A stretch of DNA of 19,321 nucleotides. It comes from Haemophilus sp. GTDB lineage: Bacteria; Pseudomonadota; Gammaproteobacteria; Enterobacterales; Pasteurellaceae. The notes beneath the pieces are model-generated. The model was not told the origin of the DNA, did not search any database, and saw nothing but the letters and a program-made list of their open reading frames with translations. A program made the translations under genes and the position numbers. The stretch lies in the NCBI GenBank assembly GCA_019423005.1, contig JAHZCF010000064.1:1-19321 (forward strand). Direction: 5' to 3'. Of the stretch, positions 1 to 7,115 are shown one piece after another (the stretch's first letter is position 1; each line of letters starts with the position of its first letter).

Positions 1-1056
1 GAATTTAAAAGTAAAAAAGCGGATGCTATCTCACTTCAAGAAATCATTTTTAATACCGATGATTCACAAGCTCAGCAAGCCATCGCAGAAGCTCAAGCCA
101 TTGCAAATGGTGTAAAAGCTGCGCGTAATATCGCGAATATGCCCCCTAATATTTGCACCCCGGCTTATTTGGCAGAACAAGCTAAAAAATTATCTGAAAC
201 ATCAACCGCACTTTCCCTCGATGTGATTGATGAAGAAGACATGACAAAGCTTGGCATGAATGCGTATTTAGCCGTATCTCGAGGTTCGCAAAATCCGGCT
301 TACATGTCTATTTTACATTTCAACAATGCACCTGATAAAAATGCGAAACCTATCGTATTAGTGGGCAAAGGATTGACCTTTGATGCTGGCGGTATTTCTT
401 TAAAACCAGCCGCAGATATGGATGAGATGAAATACGATATGTGCGGTGCTGCCTCTGTTTTCGGCACAATGAAAGCGATTGCAGAATTAAATCTTCCATT
501 AAATGTCATTGGTGTATTAGCGGGTTGTGAAAACTTACCTGATGGCAATGCCTACCGCCCAGGCGATATTCTCACTACGATGAATGGCTTCACCGTAGAA
601 GTATTAAATACAGATGCTGAAGGTCGTTTAGTGCTTTGTGATACATTAACTTATGTAGAACGCTTTGAACCGCAATATGTGATTGATGTCGCAACCCTAA
701 CAGGCGCTTGCGTGGTGGCGTTAGGTCAACATAACAGCGGCTTAATTTCAACTGATGATGCCTTAGCCGAAAAGTTATTACAAGCTTCACAGCAAACCAC
801 CGATAAAGCTTGGCGCTTACCACTAAGTGAAGAATATCAAGAGCAATTAAAATCCCCATTTGCTGATTTGGCTAATATTGGCGGCCGTTGGGGCGGCGCA
901 ATTACTGCAGGCGCATTCCTCTCCAACTTTACGAAAAAGTACACTTGGGCACATATAGATATTGCAGGGACAGCTTGGCTTCAAGGTGCAAATAAAGGCG
1001 CAACAGGTCGTCCAGTGTCTTTATTAACACAATTCTTAATTAACCAAATCAAGTAA
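1..1056 (+). CDS. pepA: Leucyl aminopeptidase (M17 family), 5' end outside window
   Basis: This is a cytosolic metallo-aminopeptidase that removes N-terminal residues from peptides. The frame is open from base 1, so the gene begins upstream; 351 residues and the TAA stop are visible. Two family signatures are clear: the VGKGLTFDAGG segment, carrying a catalytic lysine and metal-binding aspartate, and the M17 signature NTDAEGRLVL, with metal-binding Asp and Glu and the active-site Arg. E. coli PepA is about 500 residues, so roughly 150 N-terminal residues are missing here only because of the window edge. A short hairpin follows the stop and the next gene converges on it. In E. coli PepA also acts as a DNA-binding accessory factor in Xer recombination and in carAB control; whether this one does cannot be judged from the sequence. 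Confidence 0.95.
   Translation, partial: EFKSKKADAISLQEIIFNTDDSQAQQAIAEAQAIANGVKAARNIANMPPNICTPAYLAEQAKKLSETSTALSLDVIDEEDMTKLGMNAYLAVSRGSQNPAYMSILHFNNAPDKNAKPIVLVGKGLTFDAGGISLKPAADMDEMKYDMCGAASVFGTMKAIAELNLPLNVIGVLAGCENLPDGNAYRPGDILTTMNGFTVEVLNTDAEGRLVLCDTLTYVERFEPQYVIDVATLTGACVVALGQHNSGLISTDDALAEKLLQASQQTTDKAWRLPLSEEYQEQLKSPFADLANIGGRWGGAITAGAFLSNFTKKYTWAHIDIAGTAWLQGANKGATGRPVSLLTQFLINQIK
205..213 (-). repeat. DNA uptake sequence (USS) inside pepA
   Basis: Perfect ACCGCACTT on the + strand. It is read in the frame encoding Thr-Ala-Leu. Confidence 0.9.
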
Positions 1057-1064
1057 TTAACACA

Positions 1065-1089
1065 TAGGGCTAACATAACGTTAGCCCTA
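1065..1089. terminator. Hairpin between convergent pepA and yafD
   Basis: A 10-bp perfect stem (TAGGGCTAAC paired with GTTAGCCCTA) with a 5-nt loop ATAAC lies 8 bp after the pepA stop. Neither side has a strong T-tract, so it may be a weak bidirectional terminator or a transcript-end stabiliser. Confidence 0.6.
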
Positions 1090-1107
1090 AAATTCTCTCA
1101 AAATCTG

Positions 1108-1116
1108 ACCGCACTT
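1108..1116 (-). repeat. USS overlapping the yafD stop codon
   Basis: Perfect ACCGCACTT on the + strand. On the coding strand of yafD the last A of the TAA stop is the first base of the USS. Confidence 0.9.
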
Positions 1117-1967
1117 TATTCCAATTCGAATTCCATCAGTAATGGATTATGATCTGACGAAGTAACCATTTCTGATGTTGCACTCACCACTTTTACGCCT
1201 CGCGTAAAAATATAATCCAGTGGATAACCTAAAAATCTAACCCGCTCATCTTGAGAGAGCGCCACTGAATCTAAGCCATATTTTTGCATCAGATTATTGA
1301 CTAAATTAAGACGACGCTCATTCCACGCATTAAAATCGCCAGACATGATAATGGGACCTTGATGATTTCCTACAAAAGAAAAGAGCTGCTCTAACTGAGT
1401 TTGATAAGCGGAAATCCCCCATTCAAAATTAATCAAATGTACATTAATAAGTAGCAAGCTAGCGTCTTTTTCTAATGGAAAACTCATTACACTTGCCACT
1501 TTAGGTATTTGTATTAATGGTTCTGCTACGCCACCACCGCAATACCATTCTGGTTGCGTTTTAGTGAATATCTTGACACCCGATAAGAGATCTTTAAAAG
1601 AAAAAGAGGACACAAAAAGTGCGGTCGAAAATGTACTTAAATTTTGATGCTGCGTCGCCTCTTGTAATAACACAAAATCCACTTGTTTAGAAAGTCGATC
1701 TAAATCTTCTTGCCATCCTTTATCTTGCCCTTTATGTACATTCCAAGTTATTAAATGAAAGCGAGAAGAGGTAAGTTTAGGAACTAAATTATCAGCCTTG
1801 TCACATTGCATATTTAACCTGTTTTCAAAAGGAATATAATTTACTTTTTGTGACGTATTTAATTGAATAAATGTACGTTCAAAAATTGTTAAATTCGCAA
1901 AAAAATATCCAGCACCTAAAACCACTAACATCAAGCCAATAGCCAAAAATCGATAGATCCACTTCAT
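1116..1967 (-). CDS. yafD: YafD-like endonuclease/exonuclease/phosphatase family protein
   Basis: The protein of 283 residues has the endonuclease/exonuclease/phosphatase fold (the DNase I / exonuclease III / sphingomyelinase superfamily) and resembles E. coli YafD (UPF0294) along its length. Visible active-site motifs are WNVHKG (Asn76), LLQEA (Glu103), NVHLINF (His177), SGDFNAW (Asp211, Asn213) and the terminal SDHNPL (Asp272, His273). One hydrophobic segment at about residues 5-26 suggests a membrane anchor with the catalytic domain outside the cytoplasm; this is inference. I chose the start at 1967 because GAGGGG lies just upstream on the coding strand. An upstream in-frame extension of 17 residues has no homology-like content. 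The true substrate (nucleic acid, phosphoester or phospholipid) is not established for this family. It is divergent from ytfE. Confidence 0.85.
   Translation of the reverse strand: MKWIYRFLAIGLMLVVLGAGYFFANLTIFERTFIQLNTSQKVNYIPFENRLNMQCDKADNLVPKLTSSRFHLITWNVHKGQDKGWQEDLDRLSKQVDFVLLQEATQHQNLSTFSTALFVSSFSFKDLLSGVKIFTKTQPEWYCGGGVAEPLIQIPKVASVMSFPLEKDASLLLINVHLINFEWGISAYQTQLEQLFSFVGNHQGPIIMSGDFNAWNERRLNLVNNLMQKYGLDSVALSQDERVRFLGYPLDYIFTRGVKVVSATSEMVTSSDHNPLLMEFELE
1617..1625 (+). repeat. USS inside yafD
   Basis: Perfect AAGTGCGGT on the + strand. On the antisense-encoded protein it falls in a Thr-Ala-Leu tripeptide. Confidence 0.9.
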
Positions 1968-2077
1968 GATTATCCCCTCTCTATGCTCGAATAATAACAC
2001 CTCATCAAAGCAATGCAACTTTCACTTTTAATACTCATCAATACCTACCTACAACACGGTAACTTTAACTTTTTGCT

Positions 2078-2091
2078 TTGATTTAAATCAT
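2078..2091 (+). promoter_or_regulatory. FNR box upstream of ytfE
   Basis: TTGATTTAAATCAT matches the FNR consensus TTGAT-N4-ATCAA at 9 of 10 defined positions. Its centre lies about 97 bp before the ytfE start codon. If it acts from the usual class II position near -41.5, transcription would begin near 2126, but no strong -10 is visible there (CATTTT at 2113-2118, or TATTAT at 2124-2129 for a slightly later start). The intergenic region is shared with yafD. Anaerobic FNR activation of ytfE is known in H. influenzae. Confidence 0.8.
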
Positions 2092-2181
2092 ACTTTGCTA
2101 AAAAAACCGTTGCATTTTCCATTTATTATCTTAGTATTTCACTCAACTTTTAACTCTACCTCATCAATAAGGAGATTCATT

Positions 2182-2856
2182 ATGTATTTTGGAGATAAAA
2201 AATTAAGTGAAATCGCAGTCAGCGTACCCGGCTCAACTTCTCTACTTCGTGAATATGATTTGGATTTCTGCTGTGGTGGTTCCGATACACTTGCAAACGC
2301 AGCGGCAGAAAAAGGATTAAATTTAGCAGAAATTGAAACGCGCTTAACCGAGCTTCAAAACAGCAAAGCAGAAAACCCGGAAGAATATTGGGTTAATGCA
2401 ACTTATCCTGAAATTATCGATCATATCTTAGTTCGCTACCATCAACGCCACCGCGAACAGCTTCAAGAATTAATCGTCTTAGCGGATCGTGTAGAAAGTG
2501 TTCATGGCGATCGTGAAGATTGTCCAATGGGTGTGGCAGCTGAATTACGCAATGTCTATGAAGATTTAAGCAATCATATGATGAAAGAAGAGCATGTACT
2601 TTTCCCGATGATCAAAGCGGGTAATTATATGATGGCACAAATGCCAATTCGTATGATGGAAATGGAACATGCTGAACATGGCGAACATCTGGAAGTTTTG
2701 AAATCATTAACAAACAATATGACGCCTCCGGCAGATGCTTGTAATACATGGCTTGCACTTTACAGCGGTATCCAAGAATTTATTGACGATTTAATGATGC
2801 ATATTCATCGTGAAAATAATATTTTATTCCCACGTGTTATTGCTGAAAATCACTAA
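2182..2856 (+). CDS. ytfE: Iron-sulfur cluster repair di-iron protein YtfE/RIC
   Basis: This 224-residue protein belongs to the RIC family (YtfE/ScdA), cytoplasmic haemerythrin-like di-iron proteins that restore Fe-S clusters damaged by nitric oxide or oxidants. The N-terminal ScdA-type segment carries the family's adjacent cysteines (Cys30-Cys31 in DFCCGG). The di-iron ligands correspond to those of E. coli YtfE with an offset of three: His87, His132, Glu136, His163, His207 and Glu211. The length matches the family (E. coli about 220). I chose ATG 2182 because AAGGAG lies 7 bp before it; the frame stays open further upstream but begins with TTG and gives a non-conserved extension. An FNR box upstream indicates anaerobic induction. 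A strong hairpin follows the stop. It stands alone as a single-gene unit. Confidence 0.95.
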   Translation: MYFGDKKLSEIAVSVPGSTSLLREYDLDFCCGGSDTLANAAAEKGLNLAEIETRLTELQNSKAENPEEYWVNATYPEIIDHILVRYHQRHREQLQELIVLADRVESVHGDREDCPMGVAAELRNVYEDLSNHMMKEEHVLFPMIKAGNYMMAQMPIRMMEMEHAEHGEHLEVLKSLTNNMTPPADACNTWLALYSGIQEFIDDLMMHIHRENNILFPRVIAENH

Positions 2857-2875
2857 GCGAAAATCATATAAAGAA

Positions 2876-2899
2876 AAAGGGCGAAATCATTCGCCCTTT
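2876..2899. terminator. Bidirectional terminator between ytfE and the sulfatase gene
   Basis: A perfect 10-bp stem AAAGGGCGAA / TTCGCCCTTT has loop ATCA. On the - strand it is followed by TTTCTTT, completing a good intrinsic terminator for the LTA-synthase-like gene. On the + strand the tail is TTTAAAATT, which is weaker but usable for ytfE. Confidence 0.85.
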
Positions 2900-2920
2900 A
2901 AAATTAGCCTAAAACTACTG

Positions 2921-2929
2921 ACCGCACTT
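2921..2929 (-). repeat. USS overlapping the sulfatase-gene stop codon
   Basis: Perfect ACCGCACTT on the + strand, sharing one base with the TAA stop in the same register as the yafD copy. Confidence 0.9.
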
Positions 2930-4866
2930 TATTTCTCTTCACTGCCTTTATATAAACGGTTTTTATACAAATAGCTACCAAGTAAAGCATGTGCCAACGC
3001 TTCTTTTTTCATTGCTTCCGGCACCTCTTTTTCGGTCAAGGTATCTTTTTCTTTATCATACACATAGCCTTTTGCTTTGCTATTTGGTGTTTGGATAACG
3101 ACATCATGACTACCTTTCATTAACGCTTGAGTTTGATCAAACTGCATAAAGGCACGATTTGGATTCACATCTTGCGTTAAATCAAAACCAATCATCGGAT
3201 AATTACCGCTTACGCCTGCAATAGAAAGCAAAGTCGTCGGCATATCAATTTGACTCACTAAACGACTGTCTCGGCGAGGCTCAACATGATCCCCTAAAAT
3301 TAACGCTGGAATATGGAAATGCTTAATTGGTACTAAGCTTGCACCCGCTGCACGGGAATCATGGTCTGCAATCACCAAGAACACGGTATCTTTCCAATAA
3401 TTAGATTGTTTCGCTAATTTGAAGAAATAACCAATGGCATAATCCGCATATTTTGCGCTGTTATTACGGGTTGCTTTTGGTTGTTCGTAAAGCTCAATTT
3501 TACCATCCGGAAATTCAAAAGGATCGTGATTGCTTGAACTGAATACTAAGCTAAAGAATGGTTTTCCTTCATTCTGTAATTGGGTAAAGGTTTCGTTCGC
3601 TTTATCAAATAAATCCTCATCACTCACGCCCCAAGTCGCAGTAAATTTCGGATTTTGATAATCCTTTTGATCGATAATATTTTGGAAGCCGTTGCCATAG
3701 AAGAAGCTTGCCATGTTATCAAAGTGCTTTTCACCACCATAAATGAAAGAAGTGTTATAACCTTGTTTAGCAAGTAAATCTGCAATGGTAAAGAAACCAC
3801 TTTGACTGTTATTCAATTTCACTACCGCACGTGCTGGAGTTGGTGTGAAACCTGCTGTAGTAGCTTCAATACCACGTACAGAACGCGTACCAGTCGCATA
3901 GAGATTTTCAAATAACCAGCCTTCTTTGGCTAATTTATCAAATTCAGGTGAAAGTGGTTTTCCGCCTAATGTACCAACAAATTGCGCGCCAAAACTTTCT
4001 TCCAAAATAATGACAATATTTTTCGGTTTACCTTGGTAAGTGGCTTGGTTTTTCGTTAAGGTTGGAATCTTATCTGAAATATAATCACTTTCAGGACGGC
4101 CACGGCTTGCTTTAACAATACGCAACATTTCATCGGTATCCATTTTGCCGTACACCTCGGAAGATGAACCTTCATCTTTAAATTGCTGTGCCGCATAAAG
4201 AACTGAATAGCCTGAATTCAACACAAGAGAATTCACTAAACCATCGGAAGAAAAAGCCACCATTGCAGGGTTGACACCACGGTGTTGGAAACTAGAACGT
4301 GCACCTAAAAAAGCAACTGCAACCACAAGCAAGGCTACAACAGGACGTAATTTCCAGCTCATTGGGCGTAAATTTTTCACCGCATAACCAGACAGTTTCC
4401 AATAGCAAACGAATGCAACAACGGTAAAAATAAGGCTAAAAATGACCGCAGTTAAATGGCCTTCCATCAACATTGAAAAGACTTCTTTCGGATAAATTAA
4501 ATATTCGATAAACAGACGGTTTGGACGGAAATCATAGGTTTCGATAAATGCCGGTGTCGCGAGTTCCATAAACAGAATAAACACACTACCAAGGGTAAGC
4601 CAGATACGTAAAATCATTTTCCAAATACGGCTATTATGAAATAACACCGTAAATAATGCTGGCACACCAAATAGATAACACAAAGCCACGATATCCATAC
4701 GCAAGCCTTGTAAGAATAATTGCCCCCAGCCCGCTACCGCAGAGACGCGGTCTGCCTGCCAAATCGCAAGCCCAAGACGAGACAAGGTGAAAATAATCAG
4801 ATTAATGATGACGAAGAGAAAAATCGGATATAAAGGAGAACGTGTTTGTTTTATTTTGACACTCAT
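2929..4866 (-). CDS. LTA synthase-family membrane sulfatase-fold transferase
   Basis: The 645-residue protein has an N-terminal membrane region, with hydrophobic segments near 12-35, 55-76, 84-108, 138-158 and 173-192, and a large extracytoplasmic alkaline-phosphatase/sulfatase-fold domain from about residue 280. This is the architecture of LtaS/MdoB-type phosphoglycerol or phosphoethanolamine transferases. Visible metal-site features are Glu289-Glu290 in VIILEES, His447 in SNHDPF, and Asp501-His502 in IADHDS. The nucleophile should be Ser329 or Thr327 in TGTRSVRG; I cannot decide which from sequence alone. Gram-negative cells have no lipoteichoic acid, so the acceptor (osmoregulated glycan, LPS or other envelope glycan) is unknown. 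The start at 4866 has AGGA just upstream, and a small AAGGG/CCCTT hairpin (4874-4891) sits before it. A USS-pair terminator lies between this gene and the malic enzyme gene, so it probably has its own promoter. Confidence 0.85.
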   Translation of the reverse strand: MSVKIKQTRSPLYPIFLFVIINLIIFTLSRLGLAIWQADRVSAVAGWGQLFLQGLRMDIVALCYLFGVPALFTVLFHNSRIWKMILRIWLTLGSVFILFMELATPAFIETYDFRPNRLFIEYLIYPKEVFSMLMEGHLTAVIFSLIFTVVAFVCYWKLSGYAVKNLRPMSWKLRPVVALLVVAVAFLGARSSFQHRGVNPAMVAFSSDGLVNSLVLNSGYSVLYAAQQFKDEGSSSEVYGKMDTDEMLRIVKASRGRPESDYISDKIPTLTKNQATYQGKPKNIVIILEESFGAQFVGTLGGKPLSPEFDKLAKEGWLFENLYATGTRSVRGIEATTAGFTPTPARAVVKLNNSQSGFFTIADLLAKQGYNTSFIYGGEKHFDNMASFFYGNGFQNIIDQKDYQNPKFTATWGVSDEDLFDKANETFTQLQNEGKPFFSLVFSSSNHDPFEFPDGKIELYEQPKATRNNSAKYADYAIGYFFKLAKQSNYWKDTVFLVIADHDSRAAGASLVPIKHFHIPALILGDHVEPRRDSRLVSQIDMPTTLLSIAGVSGNYPMIGFDLTQDVNPNRAFMQFDQTQALMKGSHDVVIQTPNSKAKGYVYDKEKDTLTEKEVPEAMKKEALAHALLGSYLYKNRLYKGSEEK

Positions 4867-4949
4867 AAGTCCTAAGGGAATCGCTACCCTTTGATTAATT
4901 TAAAGCACGTTAATGTGCCATTCCTTTCATAGACAGATAAAAAAACACA

Positions 4950-4958
4950 AAGTGCGGT
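4950..4958 (+). repeat. USS, left arm of the inverted pair
   Basis: Perfect AAGTGCGGT. Confidence 0.9.
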
Positions 4959-4978
4959 TAAAAACATCATCATTTTTG

Positions 4979-4987
4979 ACCGCACTT
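4979..4987 (-). repeat. USS, right arm of the inverted pair
   Basis: Perfect ACCGCACTT on the + strand. Confidence 0.9.
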
Positions 4988-5000
4988 TGAAAGAGAAAGA

Positions 5001-6275
5001 CTAAGCTGCAACTAACGCTTTTAATTGTTTTTCATAAGCTGCCCAATCAGTAATTGGACGTGTTGCAACACCGGTTTCCATCGCTTTTTTCGCTACCGCA
5101 GAAGAGACGGTAAATAATAAGCGTGGATCAAATGGTGTTGGAATCACATAATCCGGTCCAAAAGATAACGCACCGTAATTTGAAATAATTTCTAACGGAA
5201 CCGGTTCTTTTGCCAAATCTGCAATCGCGTGAGAAGCCGCTAATTTCATTTCTTCATTAATAGCTGTTGCCCCTACATCTAATGCACCACGGAATAAGAA
5301 TGGGAAGCAAAGTACGTTATTCACTTGGTTTGGAAAGTCTGAGCGACCAGTACAAACAATCGCATCTGGACGTACTGCTTTCGCTTCATCAGGTGTAATT
5401 TCAGGTACAGGGTTAGCTAACGCTAAGATTAATGGATTCTCCGCCATGGTTTTCACCATTTCAGGTTTTAACGCACCTGCTTTAGAACAACCTAAGAAGA
5501 CATCTGCACCGTTAACCGCATCGGCTAATGTACGCCAACCATTATCTTCAATCGCGTAGAATTGTTTGGTTTCATCCATGTTATCGCCACGGCCTTTAAA
5601 AATCACGCCTTTAGAGTCACACATGGTGATATTTTCTTTTTTGAAACCTAATGCTCGAAGCAAGTTAGTACAAGCAATAGCAGAAGCACCTGCGCCATTT
5701 ACCACCAAGCGAACATCTGCGATATTTTTACCAATAATTTCTAAACCGTTTAATGCTGCCGCACCGACGATAATGGCTGTACCGTGTTGGTCATCATGGA
5801 ATACTGGAATTCCCATACGTTCACGCAACGCTTTTTCAATGTGGAAACATTCCGGTGCTTTGATATCTTCAAGGTTAATGCCACCAAACGTTGGTTCTAA
5901 TGAAGCAATAATATCGATTAATTTATCTGGATCATGCTCATTGATTTCAATATCGAATACATTGATACCGGCAAATTTTTTGAACAATACCCCTTTCCCT
6001 TCCATAACAGGTTTGGAGGCAAGTGCCCCAATATTTCCTAAACCTAATACAGCAGTACCATTTGAAATCACAGCCACTAAATTAGCACGTGCAGTATAAC
6101 GGCTTGCAGCTGAAGGATCTTTTTCAATTTCGAGACAAGGCTCTGCAACACCTGGAGAATAAGCAAGGGCTAAATCATGTTGGGTTTCTAACGATTTGGT
6201 TGGGGTGACAGCAATTTTTCCTGGAATTGGGAATTCATGAAAATCTAATGCAGCTTGGCGCAATTGTTCGCTCAT
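5001..6275 (-). CDS. maeB: NADP-dependent malic enzyme, single-domain form
   Basis: This enzyme oxidatively decarboxylates malate to pyruvate with NAD(P)+ reduction in the cytoplasm. The 424 residues follow the malic-enzyme half of E. coli MaeB closely: DFHEFP near the start, catalytic Tyr39 (YSPGV), the GKGVLFKK lysine near 94, metal-binding NLEDIKAPE (Glu136, Asp137) and HDDQHGT (Asp161, Asp162), a dinucleotide-binding GAGASA at 195-200, and CTGRSDFPNQVNN. E. coli MaeB is 759 residues with a C-terminal phosphotransacetylase-like domain. Here the protein stops right where that domain would begin, and only a terminator follows. I chose ATG 6275, which matches the MaeB start and has GGAG 9 bp upstream; a GTG seven codons earlier is also open. 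The stop is TAG. Promoter: see 6320-6361. Confidence 0.92.
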   Translation of the reverse strand: MSEQLRQAALDFHEFPIPGKIAVTPTKSLETQHDLALAYSPGVAEPCLEIEKDPSAASRYTARANLVAVISNGTAVLGLGNIGALASKPVMEGKGVLFKKFAGINVFDIEINEHDPDKLIDIIASLEPTFGGINLEDIKAPECFHIEKALRERMGIPVFHDDQHGTAIIVGAAALNGLEIIGKNIADVRLVVNGAGASAIACTNLLRALGFKKENITMCDSKGVIFKGRGDNMDETKQFYAIEDNGWRTLADAVNGADVFLGCSKAGALKPEMVKTMAENPLILALANPVPEITPDEAKAVRPDAIVCTGRSDFPNQVNNVLCFPFLFRGALDVGATAINEEMKLAASHAIADLAKEPVPLEIISNYGALSFGPDYVIPTPFDPRLLFTVSSAVAKKAMETGVATRPITDWAAYEKQLKALVAA

Positions 6276-6319
6276 ATAAAAATACTCCATTTTCACTTAG
6301 GTTAAATAAAATTTGCGCC

Positions 6320-6361
6320 ATTATACTCTCTTTTTAAGAGAATTTTGTGACATACCGCAAA
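6320..6361 (-). promoter_or_regulatory. Malic enzyme promoter with CRP-like site at about -41
   Basis: On the - strand there is a perfect -10 TATAAT (6320-6325) with no recognisable -35. A CRP-like element sits upstream; on the + strand it reads TGTGA-N6-GCAAA (6346-6361), with one perfect half site. Its centre is about 41 bp before the expected transcription start, the class II activator position. An inverted repeat CTCTT-TTT-AAGAG (6328-6340) fills the spacer. Confidence 0.5.
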
Positions 6362-6399
6362 AATTTTACAAATTTATTACAAAAATATGAGTGAAATCG

Positions 6400-6408
6400 A
6401 CCGCACTT
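6400..6408 (-). repeat. USS between the malic enzyme and DUF1919 genes
   Basis: Perfect ACCGCACTT on the + strand. It lies just upstream of the predicted -35 of the DUF1919 operon. Confidence 0.9.
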
Positions 6409-6419
6409 TTTGTCTTTTC

Positions 6420-6448
6420 TTCACATTTCGAACCAAAAACGTTACTAT
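6420..6448 (+). promoter_or_regulatory. Predicted promoter of the DUF1919-rsuA-bcr operon
   Basis: TTCACA (6420-6425, 5/6 match to the sigma-70 -35) and TACTAT (6443-6448, 4/6) are separated by 17 bp. The start codon is 28 bp downstream of the -10. Confidence 0.45.
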
Positions 6449-6476
6449 GTCGCAAAAAACATGCAGGATGTAAATA

Positions 6477-7106
6477 ATGAGTTTGTTTTCTAAATTTAGA
6501 AGTGCCATCAATAAATTACAACGGAAAGCGATTAACAAAACCTTCCAACAACGGTTAACCAACCAAGGCATGTCAGTAATTTCTGCAAACTGTGTCGGTG
6601 CATTTATTTTGCACGACCTCAATCAGCCTTTTAATTCTCCGTTTGTTAACCTTTATTTAGACCCAAGCGATTTTGTTCGATATCTACAAAATATCACATT
6701 CTATCAAGCACAACCGCTTCAATTTATACAAACAGAAAAACCGTATCCAGTTGGCCTATTAGGTGATCTTAAAGTGCACTTTATGCACTACCACTCCGAA
6801 CAAGAAGCTCAGGAAAAATGGGATGCGCGCTCACAGCGTTTAGATTTCGATAACTTATTTATAATGATGACAGATAAAGATGGTGGAAAAGGTGCAAAAT
6901 ATGAGGATTTGCAAGCCTTCGATAACTTGCCTTATCCAAACAAAGTCGTCTTTACCCATAAGCCATATCCCGAATTAAAATCCGCTTTCTACATTAAAGG
7001 CTTTGAAAACGAAGGCGAAGTGGGCGATTTATTTACTTTTTCCGGTTGGAATGGCGAAAAATATTATGATCAGTTTGATTACGTCAGCTGGTTCAATCAA
7101 AAATAA
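6477..7106 (+). CDS. DUF1919 family protein
   Basis: The 209-residue protein looks like the DUF1919 family, sometimes annotated as exopolysaccharide-biosynthesis related; no biochemical role is established that I know of. It has no signal peptide or membrane segment. The N-terminus is basic (KFRSAINKLQRKAIN), then comes a mixed alpha/beta body with conserved-looking blocks such as LYLDPSDFVRYL, YPVGLLGD, HYHSEQEAQEKW and MMTDKDG. The pattern of a short, soluble domain with HY(H)SE..A..KW is what I associate with this family. AGGATG lies 8 bp before ATG 6477. It is the first gene of a probable operon, 9 bp before rsuA, but that does not by itself reveal function. Confidence 0.8.
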   Translation: MSLFSKFRSAINKLQRKAINKTFQQRLTNQGMSVISANCVGAFILHDLNQPFNSPFVNLYLDPSDFVRYLQNITFYQAQPLQFIQTEKPYPVGLLGDLKVHFMHYHSEQEAQEKWDARSQRLDFDNLFIMMTDKDGGKGAKYEDLQAFDNLPYPNKVVFTHKPYPELKSAFYIKGFENEGEVGDLFTFSGWNGEKYYDQFDYVSWFNQK

Positions 7107-7115
7107 GAGTTTACA

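Larger units (their letters stand above)
4948..4989 (-). terminator. Terminator made of two inverted USSs, for the malic enzyme gene
   Basis: Two complete uptake sequences in opposite orientation form a 17-bp stem with one G-T wobble (4959/4978) and an 8-nt loop. The gene ends at 5001, 11 bp away. On the - strand the stem is followed by TGTTTTTTTATC, a clear T-tract. Confidence 0.9.

Noticed and set aside
2095..2181. N-terminal extension of ytfE from the upstream TTG
   Set aside because: It has no ribosome site, is not family-like, and would place the start inside the promoter region next to the FNR box.
5566..6099. 177-codon open frame on the + strand inside the malic enzyme gene
   Set aside because: It is an antisense shadow of a conserved gene, with no ribosome site and no domain-like content.
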